The position numbers were made by a program, and so were the translations under genes. 64,000 nt of DNA. It comes from Saxibacter everestensis. GTDB taxonomy: Bacteria; Actinomycetota; Actinomycetes; Actinomycetales; Brevibacteriaceae. Where the stretch lies: the NCBI RefSeq assembly GCF_025787225.1, contig NZ_CP090958.1, forward strand, positions 1,083,856 to 1,147,855, written 5' to 3'. Below, in pieces: positions 1 through 9,643 of the stretch (positions within the stretch are counted from its first letter, which is position 1; each line of letters starts with the position of its first letter). The notes under the pieces were generated by a model. The model searched no databases. It was not told the DNA's origin and saw only the letters and a program-made list of their open reading frames with translations.

Positions 1-110
1 CGCTGGCCAGCGAAAAAGTCAGTTTCACCAAGGTGATCGAGTCGACGCCTGTGCTTCGTGACGTCGACGCCTGGGGTCGCGGCGTGCCGCGGCATTCAGC
101 CGGCTCGTGA
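1..110 (+). CDS. C-terminal end of an upstream gene (partial)
   Basis: Frame 3 is open from the left edge to a TGA at 108-110 and encodes about 35 residues ending in HSAGS. The TGA overlaps the GTG start of the next gene (GTGA), the same coupling used through the rest of this operon, so I take it as the 3' end of a real gene. In many actinobacteria the gene before this block is a membrane protein of the SteB/MctB type, but the visible tail is too short to identify. Function is not assigned. Confidence 0.55.
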   Translation, partial: LASEKVSFTKVIESTPVLRDVDAWGRGVPRHSAGS

Positions 111-1759
111 AACTTGTCAAGGTCGGCGCGGGATTTGCGTCGGCTGCGGCGCTCGTCGCAATCATCACCCTGCTATCGCGCGTCGTCGGCTTCGGCCGCT
201 GGCTGGTCTTCGCGCCGACGGTCGGCTCTGAAGGCGTCGGTACCGCGTACCAGAGCGCCAACCTGGTGCCCAATATCCTGTTCGAGGTCGCGGTCGGCGG
301 CGCGCTCGCCGGCGCCATTGTGCCGCTGCTTGCCGGTCCGATCTCTCGCGGCGCACGGCACGAAACCTCCCGGATAGCCTCCGCCCTGCTGACCTGGGCG
401 ATCACCATCCTGTTTCCGGCCTCGATTCTGCTCGCCCTCCTGAGCCGGCCGCTCGCGGAGCTGATCGTCTCCTCAGGCGATAGTGCGCAGCAGGCGGCCG
501 GGACTGTGGACCTGGCCGGCCGGCTGCTCCTGGTGTTCTCACCCCAGCTTCTGCTCTACGGCATCGGCGCGGTGCTGACCGGGGTGTTGCAGGCGCACCG
601 GAAGTTCCTCTGGCCAGCCTTTGTGCCTTTACTGTCATCGCTGGTCGTTATCGGTGCCTACCTGGGCTACGGCGCGGTGACCGACGGCTCGATTCCGCAG
701 CCCGCCGACGTTTCCGCCGGCGCCGAAGCGCTTCTGGCTTGGGGCACTACGGCAGGAGTTGTGGCGATATCTCTCCCGCTGCTACTGCCAACCCGGTCAA
801 CCGGCGTCAGGCTGCGTCCCACCTGGAGGTTCCCGGACGGCGTGGCCAGGCGAGCCATCAGCCTGGCAGGCGCGGGCATCGTGGCGCTGCTTGCTCAGCA
901 GGCAGCCGCGGTGGTGATGTTGACCTTCGCCAACCGCCACGGTGGCGAGAGCGTGCTGCCGGTTTTCAACTACACCCAGGCCGTGTACCTGCTGCCGTAT
1001 GCGGTGCTTATCGTTCCGCTGGCGACGGTTGCTTTCCCGCGACTGAGTGAACTTGCCGGGGCCGGAAACAAGGCCGAATTCGCCGAGCACGCAGCTCGAA
1101 CGACCAGGGTCGTCGTCGCCACCAACGCGCTGAGCATTTCGGCTCTGATAGCCGCGGCAATACCGGTCGGGCAATTCTTCGCCAACTTGCGCACCGAAGG
1201 ATCCACCGAGCCGTCCGAGGTCCTGCTCAGCATGGGCTCCGCGGTCGCCCTGATGGCCGTAGGTCTCTGGGGCTGGGGACTCGTGGCGCACCTCAGCCGC
1301 GCGCTGTACGCCCTGGAACGCGGCAGGCAGGCGGCAACGGCGACCGGAATCGGCTGGGCCGTTGCCGCGGCCGGTTACATCGGCTTCGGAGTCTTGTTCG
1401 CACGGCTGCTGCCGGGCGACCGGGGGAGCGCAACCCTGTTCGGCCTGGCCGCAGGAAACTCGCTCGGCATGCTGGTGGCCGGGGTGTTGCTGCTGATCGC
1501 GCTGCGCCGCTGCGCAGGCAAAGACGCCGTGCGCGACCTGCCCCGCACCATAATCGTCAGCACGGCAGGCAGCGTGGTGGCCGCGGCGGCCGGCTGGTTC
1601 GCTGCCGCGTGGCTGCTGCGGGTCGCCGAGCCGATCGGTCCGGTCAGCTCCGCGCTTGTCGCCGGAATTTTCGCCGCGCTGCTGGCTATCGCTATCGTTG
1701 TCGCCGTCGTGGTACTTGCCGACCGTTCGACCATAGCGGCCGCCAAAGCGCTCCGTTGA
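107..1759 (+). CDS. murJ: MurJ/MviN-like lipid II flippase family protein
   Basis: A 550-residue polytopic membrane protein. The N-terminal part has the family's first helix and the loop with SRVVGFGR, followed by the YQSANLVPNILFE segment typical of MurJ-like proteins; about 14 hydrophobic segments continue to the C-terminus. MurJ moves lipid-linked peptidoglycan precursors across the membrane; actinobacteria often carry more than one family member, and this one sits next to glycosyltransferases, so another lipid-linked glycan is possible. The GTG start overlaps the previous stop by four bases (GTGA). The two following genes encode GT4-type proteins, which fits a role in envelope glycan export. 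The family is clear; the exact substrate is an inference. Confidence 0.8.
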   Translation: MKLVKVGAGFASAAALVAIITLLSRVVGFGRWLVFAPTVGSEGVGTAYQSANLVPNILFEVAVGGALAGAIVPLLAGPISRGARHETSRIASALLTWAITILFPASILLALLSRPLAELIVSSGDSAQQAAGTVDLAGRLLLVFSPQLLLYGIGAVLTGVLQAHRKFLWPAFVPLLSSLVVIGAYLGYGAVTDGSIPQPADVSAGAEALLAWGTTAGVVAISLPLLLPTRSTGVRLRPTWRFPDGVARRAISLAGAGIVALLAQQAAAVVMLTFANRHGGESVLPVFNYTQAVYLLPYAVLIVPLATVAFPRLSELAGAGNKAEFAEHAARTTRVVVATNALSISALIAAAIPVGQFFANLRTEGSTEPSEVLLSMGSAVALMAVGLWGWGLVAHLSRALYALERGRQAATATGIGWAVAAAGYIGFGVLFARLLPGDRGSATLFGLAAGNSLGMLVAGVLLLIALRRCAGKDAVRDLPRTIIVSTAGSVVAAAAGWFAAAWLLRVAEPIGPVSSALVAGIFAALLAIAIVVAVVVLADRSTIAAAKALR

Positions 1760-1815
1760 CCGCGAGCTGCCGGCGAGACGACTAAGAGAAACGCTACAGA
1801 TTGGGGGAACGGCTG

Positions 1816-2955
1816 ATGAGGATCGCGTTGTTGCTCGGCTCATCTGCCGGAGGTGTCGGCACGCATGTCGCCTCACTGGCGAGGGAATTCGGCCGGACGG
1901 GCCAGCCAGTCACTGTGATCGGCCCGCAGGCAACCGACAAACAGTTCGGCTTCTCCGGGACCGGCGGCGTCGAGTTCATCCCACTCGAGGTGCCGACCCG
2001 GCTGTCCTTGCGGGATGTCAGCCAGGTTCAGGCGTTGCGCGCGGTACTGGTCCGCGAGCGGTTCGACATCGTGCATGCCCATGGTTTCCGCGCCGCCCTG
2101 TTGGCTGTCCTCGCCCGCCGCGGGCCGGGGCCGGGCCGTCCGACGGTGATCGCCACCTGGCACAACGCAGTGCTTGCCGGCGGCCTCCGCGGCAAGTTGG
2201 AGGCGGGGATCGAGTTACTGCTGGCCCGCACCGTCGACCTCACATTCGGCGCCAGCCAGGACCTGGTCGACCGGGCGCGGGACCTCGGGGCCCGGAACGC
2301 CCGGCTTGCTCCGGTCGCGGCGCCAAAAATGATCGACATCGACCCGAGCGAGGTAATCGCGGCGCATCAGAGGCTGCTTAAAGAGCTGGGTCTGCCTGAT
2401 TCCAGCAAGCTGGTGCTGACCGTCGGCAGGGTGGCGCCGCAGAAGAACTACGACCTGCTGCTCGAGGCGGCCCGACTATGGCGGTCCAGTCATCCCGATG
2501 CGGTGTCCATCATCGCAGGCGGCGCCGATCAGGCTGAGCTTGCGCGTCTGCGCCGGATTGTCGATCGGGACGGGCTGCCGGTGCATTTCATCGGTGCTCG
2601 CCAGGACGTCTCAGCGCTGTACCGCAGCGCCGAAGTGTTTCTGCTGACCAGCCACTGGGAGGCGCGGGCGCTCGTCGTCCAGGAAGCGATGTCGGTTGGC
2701 CTGCCGGTGATAGCCAGGGCGGTGGGTGGCTTGCCGGAGCTGATTGACGACGCCGGAATCCTGGTGCGGTCACCTCGGCGTGAGGAGATCGCTGACGCCG
2801 TCATCTCGGTGCTCGACGATTCCGCGCTGCGGGGCGACCTCTCTGCGCGCGCCAGGCGCCGGGCACGAGAATTTCCGGACGAGGCGGAGGTGGCCGCGGA
2901 ACTACTGGCGCGATATCACGCGTGCCGTGACCGTGCCGCCTGCGAGCTGGGATAA
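1816..2955 (+). CDS. GT4-family glycosyltransferase
   Basis: A 379-residue GT-B fold glycosyltransferase. The N-terminal half has a glycine-rich start (GSSAGGVGTHV) and the VHAHGFRAALL segment. The C-terminal nucleotide-sugar domain has TVGRVAPQKNYDLLLEA and a canonical E-x7-E pair at E282 and E290 (EARALVVQE), so it looks catalytically complete. I chose ATG 1816 over an in-frame TTG at 1801 because GGGGGAA lies just upstream of the ATG. It stands between the MurJ-like gene and a second, related gene. It probably adds a sugar to a lipid-linked or envelope glycan; donor and acceptor are unknown. Confidence 0.82.
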   Translation: MRIALLLGSSAGGVGTHVASLAREFGRTGQPVTVIGPQATDKQFGFSGTGGVEFIPLEVPTRLSLRDVSQVQALRAVLVRERFDIVHAHGFRAALLAVLARRGPGPGRPTVIATWHNAVLAGGLRGKLEAGIELLLARTVDLTFGASQDLVDRARDLGARNARLAPVAAPKMIDIDPSEVIAAHQRLLKELGLPDSSKLVLTVGRVAPQKNYDLLLEAARLWRSSHPDAVSIIAGGADQAELARLRRIVDRDGLPVHFIGARQDVSALYRSAEVFLLTSHWEARALVVQEAMSVGLPVIARAVGGLPELIDDAGILVRSPRREEIADAVISVLDDSALRGDLSARARRRAREFPDEAEVAAELLARYHACRDRAACELG

Positions 2956-2999
2956 CCTCGACCTATAGTCCGTCAAGCAAAACAAGGGAGAGCTTTCGA

Positions 3000-4202
3000 A
3001 TGCGCGCGCGCCAGAAGTCGCTGGAAGGTCAATCCGGGCTACGCGTTTTGCACGCGGTCGGTGAGGCCGGCGGCGTGTACGGCGAGGTCGCGACCCTTGC
3101 CATAAACTCCCTGCCGAAGTACGGGCACAAGGTCGCCGTAGCCGGCAGCGCTGCTGTGCTGCGCGAACTCGTACCGGGCAAGCGGAAAGACGCACCGAAG
3201 GTTCGAAAGATCACCATCTCGCTGGGCGCGCGGCCACGACCGCTGCGAGATCTTGGCGCTGTGTGGAAGCTGCACAAACTGTTTCCGAAGACCGATGTCG
3301 TGCACGCGCACGGCCTGCACGTCGGAGCTCTGTGCGCGCTGGCGATGACCGGATTGCCCAAGTCATCCCGCCCGGCGCTGGTCGTGACGGTGCCGCGGCT
3401 GGCAAACGGCGCGGCAGTCGACGTCGAACATCTGGCCGGCCGGCTGATTTCCCGCCGAGCCGATGTGGTGCTTGGCGCGACGGAATCGATCGTTGGCCGC
3501 TTCGCCTCCCACGGACCGCACACCGAGCGTGCCCTTCTTCCGGCTACCGACACGGCGCAGTTTCTGATTCCACGCCGGACCCGGCAGGAGGTACGCGCAG
3601 ACCTGAAGCTGGCCGAAGGCACCTGGCTGATCGCGTCGCCGGCCAAGCTGGCCGAAACGCAGGGTCTGACCACTCTGCTGTCTGCGGCGCAAAAGCTGAA
3701 ACACAGCCGCCCCGACCGATCGATCATGGTGGCGCTCACCGGAACCGGCCCGCTGCGTCAGGTACTTGAGAAAGAGTTCGCCGGCCGCGGCCTGTCGATG
3801 ATGGTCGCCGACGCTGATTCGGCGGTGGACGTTCTGAGCGCTGCCGATGTTGTCGTCACTACGACCGAGCTCTCCGGGCTCGACGCCGACCAGATCATGC
3901 AGCTGACTCGGCCGATTGTCGCCCTCGGCGGGCAAGACGCGACCGACTACTACGGCGAGGCCGCCGTTATCGTCGACGAGGATGACGAAGCGGCCGTGCT
4001 CAAGGCGATAAATGAGCTGGTCGACAATCCAGTCCGTCGCGGAGTCGGCGCAATCAACGCCCGCTCGCGCGTGCTGGGATCATCGCCGGCGCACGATGTA
4101 GTCGCGCAACTCGCCCGGCTCTACCCGGCGGTTGTGCGTGGCGAGCTTTCGGACGACGGCCAGGACGAGGCCAGGGCCGGCAAGAAGAGCCACGCGCACT
4201 AG
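3000..4202 (+). CDS. GT4-like glycosyltransferase with degenerate catalytic motif
   Basis: A 400-residue protein with the GT-B outline of its neighbour: GEAGGVYGEVA near the N-terminus, VVHAHGLHVGALCAL, and a C-terminal domain with LTGTGPLRQVLE. Where the first gene has E-x7-E, this one reads ELSGLDADQ, so the second Glu is Gln (E290, Q298). It could be inactive, have altered activity, or work as a partner of the upstream enzyme. The ATG at 3000 follows GGGAGA at a good distance. A lysine/arginine-rich N-terminus and C-terminal tail are also visible. Family membership is clear; activity is uncertain. Confidence 0.72.
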   Translation: MRARQKSLEGQSGLRVLHAVGEAGGVYGEVATLAINSLPKYGHKVAVAGSAAVLRELVPGKRKDAPKVRKITISLGARPRPLRDLGAVWKLHKLFPKTDVVHAHGLHVGALCALAMTGLPKSSRPALVVTVPRLANGAAVDVEHLAGRLISRRADVVLGATESIVGRFASHGPHTERALLPATDTAQFLIPRRTRQEVRADLKLAEGTWLIASPAKLAETQGLTTLLSAAQKLKHSRPDRSIMVALTGTGPLRQVLEKEFAGRGLSMMVADADSAVDVLSAADVVVTTTELSGLDADQIMQLTRPIVALGGQDATDYYGEAAVIVDEDDEAAVLKAINELVDNPVRRGVGAINARSRVLGSSPAHDVVAQLARLYPAVVRGELSDDGQDEARAGKKSHAH

Positions 4203-4238
4203 GTCGGCAATCGCGCGGGGTTGCCCAGCCGGCTGTGA

Positions 4239-6050
4239 ATGCTGGTAGTGTTAAAGTCCGTGGTTACGCGATCATTTCCCCGGCTCAGCGGGTCCCAGAC
4301 GACCCGGCACATCTTCGTTACTGGAGGCGTCGCATCGTCTCTCGGGAAAGGGCTGACTGCGTCAAGCCTCGGCCATTTGCTGGCCGCACGTGGCCTGTCG
4401 GTCACGATGCAGAAACTGGATCCGTATCTGAACGTTGATCCAGGCACAATGAATCCGTTCCAGCACGGCGAGGTCTTCGTGACCGATGACGGCGCGGAAA
4501 CCGACCTCGACATCGGGCACTACGAGCGCTTCCTCGGCGCCAACCTCGATGCCAGCGCCAACGTCACCACCGGGCAGGTGTATTCGACGGTGATCGCCAA
4601 GGAGCGGCGAGGCGAGTATCTGGGCGACACGGTGCAGGTTATCCCGCATATCACCGACGAGATCAAGAATCGGATGCGATCGCAGGCCACTCCGTTGAGC
4701 GGACCGGCACCAGACGTCATCATCACCGAGGTCGGCGGAACTGTCGGCGACATAGAGTCGCAGCCCTTCCTCGAGGCGGCGCGCCAGGTACGACAGGACA
4801 TCGGCAGGGAGAACGTCTTCTTCGTGCACGTGTCGCTGGTGCCATACCTCGGCCCGTCCGGCGAACTGAAGACGAAGCCGACGCAGCATTCAGTCGCCGC
4901 GCTGCGCAGCATCGGCATCCAGCCTGACGCGCTGGTTCTGCGCGCCGACCGCGAGGTACCGGACAGCATCCGGGAGAAGATCGGCCGCGCCTGCGACGTC
5001 GACATCGAAGCTGTCATTTCCTGCATGGACGCGCCAAGCATCTACGACATCCCGAAAGTTCTGCACACTGGCGGTCTCGATGCCTATCTGATCCGCCGGC
5101 TCGATCTCCCGTTCAAGGACGTCGACTGGGAAGAATGGGACGAACTGCTCAAGCGCGTGCACAACCCGGCGCACAGCATCGAGCTCGCCCTGGTCGGCAA
5201 GTACATCGACCTGCCCGACGCCTACCTTTCGGTGACCGAGGCGCTGCGCGCGGGCGGCTTCGCCAACAACGCCAAGGTGAACATCAAGTGGGTAGCCTCC
5301 GACCTCTGTGAAACACCGGAGGGCGCCGAGAAGGAACTCGGCGGCGTGGACGCCGTCTGCGTTCCCGGCGGGTTCGGAATCCGCGGCATCGAAGGCAAAC
5401 TCGGAGCGCTACGGTACGCCAGGGAGAAGCAGATCCCAACCCTCGGGCTGTGCCTCGGCCTGCAGTGCATGGTGATCGAGTATGCCCGGAACGTGGCTGG
5501 CGTGGCCGATGCCTCCTCCACCGAGTTCGATCCCGAGACCGCATCCCCGGTTATCGCCACGATGGCCGAACAGCAGCAGTTCGTCGAGGGTGCCGGTGAT
5601 CTGGGCGGCACGATGCGCCTTGGCCTCTACGAAGCCGCGCTGACTCCTGGTTCGGTCGTTGCGGGCGCTTACGGTTCAGAGACGATCTCGGAGCGGCACC
5701 GGCATCGCTATGAGGTGAACAACGCCTACCGGGATCAGCTGACCGATGCGGGCCTGGTGATTTCGGGCACCTCACCAAACGGCGCACTGGTCGAGTTCGT
5801 CGAACTCCCGGCCGAGGAACACCCGTATTACGTCGCCACCCAGGCGCACCCGGAGCTGCGTTCCCGGCCCACCGATGCGCACCCGCTGTTCGCCGGACTT
5901 GTAGAGGCGGCCATCGAACGGCAGAAGGCCGGTCGCCTGATCGAGGTCGAGCCGGATGGCTCGTCCCGCGAACCGCGCCCCTCAAGCGACGCCGCTCGGC
6001 CGACCGCCGACGCCGCAGCGCAGGCAGCAGCGGGCGAGCAGCCGGCATGA
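4239..6050 (+). CDS. pyrG: CTP synthase
   Basis: CTP synthase makes CTP from UTP, ATP and glutamine. The synthetase domain has [17 protein letters not shown] near the N-terminus, [21 protein letters not shown] and the [16 protein letters not shown] block. The C-terminal class I glutamine amidotransferase domain has the nucleophile Cys in GLCLGLQ (about residue 405) and QAHPE with its catalytic His/Glu. The start is unsure: ATG 4239 has no Shine-Dalgarno, while an in-frame GTG at 4260 lies 8 bases after a possible -10 box, TAGTGT at 4246-4251, preceded by TTGCCC at 4221. That suggests a leaderless message starting at 4260. The stop overlaps the next start by four bases. Confidence 0.97.
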   Translation: MLVVLKSVVTRSFPRLSGSQTTRHIFVTGGVASSLGKGLTASSLGHLLAARGLSVTMQKLDPYLNVDPGTMNPFQHGEVFVTDDGAETDLDIGHYERFLGANLDASANVTTGQVYSTVIAKERRGEYLGDTVQVIPHITDEIKNRMRSQATPLSGPAPDVIITEVGGTVGDIESQPFLEAARQVRQDIGRENVFFVHVSLVPYLGPSGELKTKPTQHSVAALRSIGIQPDALVLRADREVPDSIREKIGRACDVDIEAVISCMDAPSIYDIPKVLHTGGLDAYLIRRLDLPFKDVDWEEWDELLKRVHNPAHSIELALVGKYIDLPDAYLSVTEALRAGGFANNAKVNIKWVASDLCETPEGAEKELGGVDAVCVPGGFGIRGIEGKLGALRYAREKQIPTLGLCLGLQCMVIEYARNVAGVADASSTEFDPETASPVIATMAEQQQFVEGAGDLGGTMRLGLYEAALTPGSVVAGAYGSETISERHRHRYEVNNAYRDQLTDAGLVISGTSPNGALVEFVELPAEEHPYYVATQAHPELRSRPTDAHPLFAGLVEAAIERQKAGRLIEVEPDGSSREPRPSSDAARPTADAAAQAAAGEQPA

Positions 6051-6724
6051 CCAGTGCCGTCACGAACGACGAGACAGCTTCGACCGCCGATCTGACTCCA
6101 GCCGACACCTACCTCGATGTCCCGGTGCACGACCGAACGCTGGTGCACACCGGGTATGTCTGGGATCTGGTGGACGAATCCTTCACGCTGCCCGGCCACG
6201 ACGGGCCGATCAACCGTGAATTCGTCGACCACACCGGGGCGGTCGCCGTTCTCGCCATCGATGACGACGGCCAGGTGCTGCTGATCAACCAGTACCGCCA
6301 TCCGGTACGGATGCGGCTGTGGGAACTGCCGGCCGGCCTGCTCGACGTCGATGGCGAGCCGCCGCATATCGCCGCCGCGCGGGAACTTGCCGAAGAGGCA
6401 GACCTGATTCCGGGCAGGCTCGATCTGCTGACGGAATGGTTCAGCTCGCCAGGCGGATCGACCGAGTCCATGCGGGTCTACCTGGCACGGGACTGCACGG
6501 CAGTCCCTGAGGGCGAACGACATGCCCGGATCGATGAGGAACGCGACATCGTCGTCCGGTGGGTGCCGCTGCAGGAAGTGGTGGACGCCGTGCTGGCCGG
6601 GCGACTACGCAATCCGGGTCTGGTGATCGGCGTCCTCGCCGCTGCCGCAGCAAAAGACCGCAACTGGGAACCGCTGCGCCCGGCCGACACGCCATGGCCC
6701 GGCAGGCGATCACGCGGACAGTGA
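6047..6724 (+). CDS. NUDIX hydrolase, ADP-ribose pyrophosphatase type
   Basis: A 225-residue NUDIX enzyme. The box is visible as GLLDVDGE followed after seven residues by RELAEEADL; the last Gly of the usual REUxEExGU is Asp here. The arrangement with PAGLLDV before the box is typical of ADP-ribose pyrophosphatases, which split ADP-ribose into AMP and ribose-5-phosphate. ATG overlaps the pyrG stop (ATGA) and its own stop overlaps xerD (GTGA). The same pyrG-NUDIX-xerD order is found in mycobacteria (Rv1699-Rv1701), which supports the assignment. Confidence 0.88.
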   Translation: MTSAVTNDETASTADLTPADTYLDVPVHDRTLVHTGYVWDLVDESFTLPGHDGPINREFVDHTGAVAVLAIDDDGQVLLINQYRHPVRMRLWELPAGLLDVDGEPPHIAAARELAEEADLIPGRLDLLTEWFSSPGGSTESMRVYLARDCTAVPEGERHARIDEERDIVVRWVPLQEVVDAVLAGRLRNPGLVIGVLAAAAAKDRNWEPLRPADTPWPGRRSRGQ

Positions 6725-7665
6725 ACCCACCGCGGTCGTCCGCCATCACGCGGTGCGTCACGTCATACCTGCAGCACCTGAGGGTCGAGCGTGGGCTCGC
6801 CGACAACACGGTGGCCGCCTACCGGCGTGATCTCGGCCGGTACCTGGAGTATCTGAACGCCGCCGGGATTTCGGCTTTCGCCGACGTGAGCGAGAAAACA
6901 ATCACCGAGTACCTTGCCACGATCCGAACCGGCGATGACGGTAAGCCCGCGCTCAGTCCGTCATCCGCCGCCCGGGCCGTCGTCGCGGTGCGCGGATTCC
7001 ACCGTTTCGCCGAGGACGAAGGTCAGGTACCCGGAAATCCGGCACAGGAAGTCAAGCCGCCGGCGCAGCAGCAGCGCCTGCCCAAGGCGATCTCAATCGC
7101 CGACGTCACCGCCATCCTCGACGCCACCGGAGACGACTCCGCTACCGGATTACGCGATCGGGCGCTGCTTGAATTGCTGTACGCGACCGGGGCCCGGATC
7201 AGCGAGGCGGTCGGCGTCTTCATCGACGACGTGGACACGGACCGGCGCCTGGTCCGGCTGTTCGGCAAAGGTTCCAAGGAGAGGATGGTGCCGATCGGCT
7301 CGTACGCCGCCGATGCGGTTGACGCGTACCTTGTCCGCGGCCGTCCGCTCCTGGCAGCCAAGACCCCTGCGCGCGGTACCCGGGCCGGCGGTGTCTTCCT
7401 CAATGCCCGCGGCGGCGTGCTCAGCCGGCAAAGCGCATGGGCGATCCTCAAGGCGTCGGCAGACCGTGCCGGTATCCAGGTCAACATCTCCCCGCACACA
7501 ATGCGCCATTCATTCGCGACGCATCTGCTCGAAGGCGGAGCCGACGTCCGGGTGGTGCAGGAACTGCTGGGCCACGCCTCGGTGACGACGACGCAGATCT
7601 ATACCAAGGTCAGTGCCGATGCGCTGCGGGAGGTTTACGCCCTTGCTCATCCCCGAGCCAGATAG
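6721..7665 (+). CDS. xerD: Site-specific tyrosine recombinase XerD
   Basis: XerD works with XerC at dif to resolve chromosome dimers. The N-terminal SAM-like domain starts with [23 protein letters not shown]. The catalytic domain has Arg in ATGARISE, Lys in [11 protein letters not shown], the [12 protein letters not shown] box, the second His in [11 protein letters not shown] and the nucleophile Tyr in IYTKV, so all catalytic residues are present. I chose GTG 6721, which overlaps the NUDIX stop by four bases and gives the usual 314 residues, over longer in-frame starts inside the upstream gene. Its place in the core operon and full conservation argue against a phage integrase. Confidence 0.94.
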   Translation: MNPPRSSAITRCVTSYLQHLRVERGLADNTVAAYRRDLGRYLEYLNAAGISAFADVSEKTITEYLATIRTGDDGKPALSPSSAARAVVAVRGFHRFAEDEGQVPGNPAQEVKPPAQQQRLPKAISIADVTAILDATGDDSATGLRDRALLELLYATGARISEAVGVFIDDVDTDRRLVRLFGKGSKERMVPIGSYAADAVDAYLVRGRPLLAAKTPARGTRAGGVFLNARGGVLSRQSAWAILKASADRAGIQVNISPHTMRHSFATHLLEGGADVRVVQELLGHASVTTTQIYTKVSADALREVYALAHPRAR

Positions 7666-7673
7666 CGGTAGTG

Positions 7674-7701
7674 TTGTGTGTTGCGCTAGCCGCGATACTG
7701 T
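7674..7701 (+). promoter_or_regulatory. Putative promoter of the parA-scpAB operon
   Basis: TTGTGT (7674-7679) and TACTGT (7696-7701) are separated by 16 bases and lie in the 116-base gap between xerD and parA, the first real gap in this gene string. The likely start of transcription would be near 7708, leaving a leader of about 75 bases with AGGAGAG before the GTG of parA. This is read from the sequence only. Confidence 0.45.
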
Positions 7702-7781
7702 AGAGCGAATTAGCATTACCAAAGCGCCGCTAAGGACATTACTCCTCGTGCGAAAGACCAGTTAGGAGAGCTGACCGTTAC

Positions 7782-8687
7782 GTGACCCGTGATCTGGATG
7801 CCGGTAATTCCCAGCAGGTTTTCACCCTCGACAGCAATGCCCCAACCGCAATAGGGCCGACCGGTCGTCCGATCCGTGAATTCGCTGAACCGCAGCCCCT
7901 GGCCGACCATGGCCCCGCCCGGATCATCGCAATGGTGAATCAAAAGGGGGGAGTCGGCAAGACGACCTCGACGATCAACCTCGGGGCCGCGCTGGCCGCA
8001 TACGGCCGCAAGGTCCTCCTCGTCGACTTCGACCCGCAGGGCGCGCTCTCGGTTGGTCTGGGACTTAACCCGCACGACCTCGACCTGACGATTTACAACG
8101 TGCTGATGAGCTCGAGAGTCAGTGCGGCTGACGTCATCTCGAAGTCGTCGGTGCCGAACCTTGACCTGCTGCCGGCCAATATCGACCTTTCGGCCGCGGA
8201 GGTACAGCTAGTCGGCGAGGTGGCCCGCGAGCAGGTCCTGATGCGTGCGCTGTCCCAGGTGGAGGACGACTACGACGTCATCATGATCGACTGCCAGCCG
8301 TCACTCGGCCTGCTGACGGTCAACGCGCTGACCGCGGCCCACGGTGTCGTGATTCCGCTTGAATGTGAATTCTTCGCCCTGCGCGGGGTCGCGCTTCTGG
8401 TGGAGACGATCGAGAAGGTGCAGGATCGGCTCAACCCCCGCCTGCAGATCGATGGAATCCTGGCCACCATGTTCGACGGCCGGACCCTGCACTCGCGTGA
8501 AGTCGTCGACCGGGTGGTCGAGGCGTTCAGCGAACGGGTCTTCGAAACCGTGATCAACCGGACGGTCAAGTTCCCGGATGCCTCGGTTGCCGCGGAATCG
8601 ATACTGTCCTACGCCCCGAAACACCCCGGAGCCGAGGCATACCGCGCACTTGCCCGGGAGCTGATTTCTCGCGGCGGCGCCCCCTGA
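7782..8687 (+). CDS. parA: ParA/Soj-like ATPase linked to scpAB
   Basis: A 301-residue ParA-family ATPase. The deviant Walker A motif KGGVGKTT starts at K55, with the signature Lys at 55 and the P-loop Lys at 60; LLVDFDPQG and VIMIDCQPSLG give the other nucleotide-binding loops. There is a 45-residue N-terminal extension before the fold. It is not next to parB or oriC genes. It is the ParA paralog found in actinobacteria in front of scpA, so a role in chromosome organisation with ScpAB is a reasonable inference. AGGAGAG lies 12-13 bases before GTG. The stop overlaps scpA (TGATGA). Confidence 0.88.
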   Translation: MTRDLDAGNSQQVFTLDSNAPTAIGPTGRPIREFAEPQPLADHGPARIIAMVNQKGGVGKTTSTINLGAALAAYGRKVLLVDFDPQGALSVGLGLNPHDLDLTIYNVLMSSRVSAADVISKSSVPNLDLLPANIDLSAAEVQLVGEVAREQVLMRALSQVEDDYDVIMIDCQPSLGLLTVNALTAAHGVVIPLECEFFALRGVALLVETIEKVQDRLNPRLQIDGILATMFDGRTLHSREVVDRVVEAFSERVFETVINRTVKFPDASVAAESILSYAPKHPGAEAYRALARELISRGGAP

Positions 8688-9643
8688 TGACGGCGCCGAC
8701 CGCCGAGCCCGACGCGTCGTCGGCGCAGGGGGACGACGCCGGCTCAGCGCGGGAAGCGGGCGCAGCGCGGGAAGCCGGCGCAGCGCGGGACGCGGGCGCT
8801 AAGTTCGAGGTGCATCTCGGGAACTTTTCCGGTCCCTTCGATCTGCTGCTCAATCTGATATCGAAGCACCAGCTCGACATCACCGAGGTTGCCCTGGCCC
8901 AGGTGACGGACGAGTTCATCGCCTACCTGCGGGCCAGCGACAAGGATGACCTCAACGAAACCAGCGAGTTTCTGCTGGTCGCTGCCACACTGCTCGACCT
9001 GAAGGCAGCTCGGCTGCTTCCCTCGGGTCAGGTCGAGGACGAGGAGGACATCGCGCTGCTGGAGGCCCGCGACCTGTTATTCGCCCGGCTGCTGCAGTAC
9101 CGGGCATACAAGCTGGTGGCCGCCAGGTTCGCCGAGAGCCTGAATGACAATGCGCTGTCCTTCCCGCGAAGTGTGGCCCTGGAACCTCAGCTCGCAACGC
9201 TGCTCCCGGAACTTGTGCTGGGCATCACGTCGGAAGCGCTGGCCGCGATCGCGGCGCACGCGTTTCGACCGCGACCGCAGCTACCGACCGAAATCGGCCT
9301 CGACCACTTACATGCGCCCGCGGTCAGCGTGAAGGAGCAGGCAGAAGCAGTGCTCTCCCGGTTGAAGGCATCGAAGGCTGCTGCGCTGTCCTTTCGCTCA
9401 CTTGTCTCCGACGCCGACAATTCACTTGTCGTCGTTGCGCGCTTCCTGGCGCTATTGGAGATGTTCCGGGACTCGGTAGTGTCCTTCGAGCAGGCGTCGG
9501 CGCTTGGCGAACTGACTGTACGGCTGCGCGGCGACGGCGCCGAACTCGACACCTCGGGATTCGATGAGTTCGAATCTTCCGACGCTCAGGTTCTGCCGGC
9601 CGCGGATAACACCCCGCCCGAAGCCGAGGAGGACGCTCGATGA
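8687..9643 (+). CDS. scpA: Segregation and condensation protein A
   Basis: ScpA is the kleisin subunit that bridges the SMC head domains. The core begins at FEVHLGNFSGPFDLLLNLISKHQLDI and includes FLLVAATLLDLKAARLLP, both family hallmarks; the C-terminal winged helix is near residues 210-290. The first 40 residues are an Ala/Gly/Glu-rich extension encoded by three 18-bp tandem repeats (AREAGA units). The ATG overlaps the parA stop by one base, and the stop overlaps scpB by four bases (ATGA), so subunits are likely made together. Confidence 0.93.
   Translation: MTAPTAEPDASSAQGDDAGSAREAGAAREAGAARDAGAKFEVHLGNFSGPFDLLLNLISKHQLDITEVALAQVTDEFIAYLRASDKDDLNETSEFLLVAATLLDLKAARLLPSGQVEDEEDIALLEARDLLFARLLQYRAYKLVAARFAESLNDNALSFPRSVALEPQLATLLPELVLGITSEALAAIAAHAFRPRPQLPTEIGLDHLHAPAVSVKEQAEAVLSRLKASKAAALSFRSLVSDADNSLVVVARFLALLEMFRDSVVSFEQASALGELTVRLRGDGAELDTSGFDEFESSDAQVLPAADNTPPEAEEDAR
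8745..8798 (+). repeat. Three 18-bp tandem repeats inside scpA
   Basis: Units at 8745-8762, 8763-8780 and 8781-8798 differ by one or two bases each (CAGCGCGGGAAGCSGGCG-like). The unit length is a multiple of three, so the reading frame is kept and the product gains six residues per copy in a disordered N-terminal tail. Confidence 0.85.

Noticed and set aside
797-1876. Long minus-strand frame opposite the MurJ-like gene (359 codons)
   Set aside because: High-GC codon bias opens antisense frames; the product has no domain and is entirely covered by a well-conserved + gene.
6721-7665. Phage-type integrase next to a possible island
   Set aside because: It is in the conserved NUDIX-xerD-parA order and 45 kb from the tRNA island; it is the housekeeping XerD.
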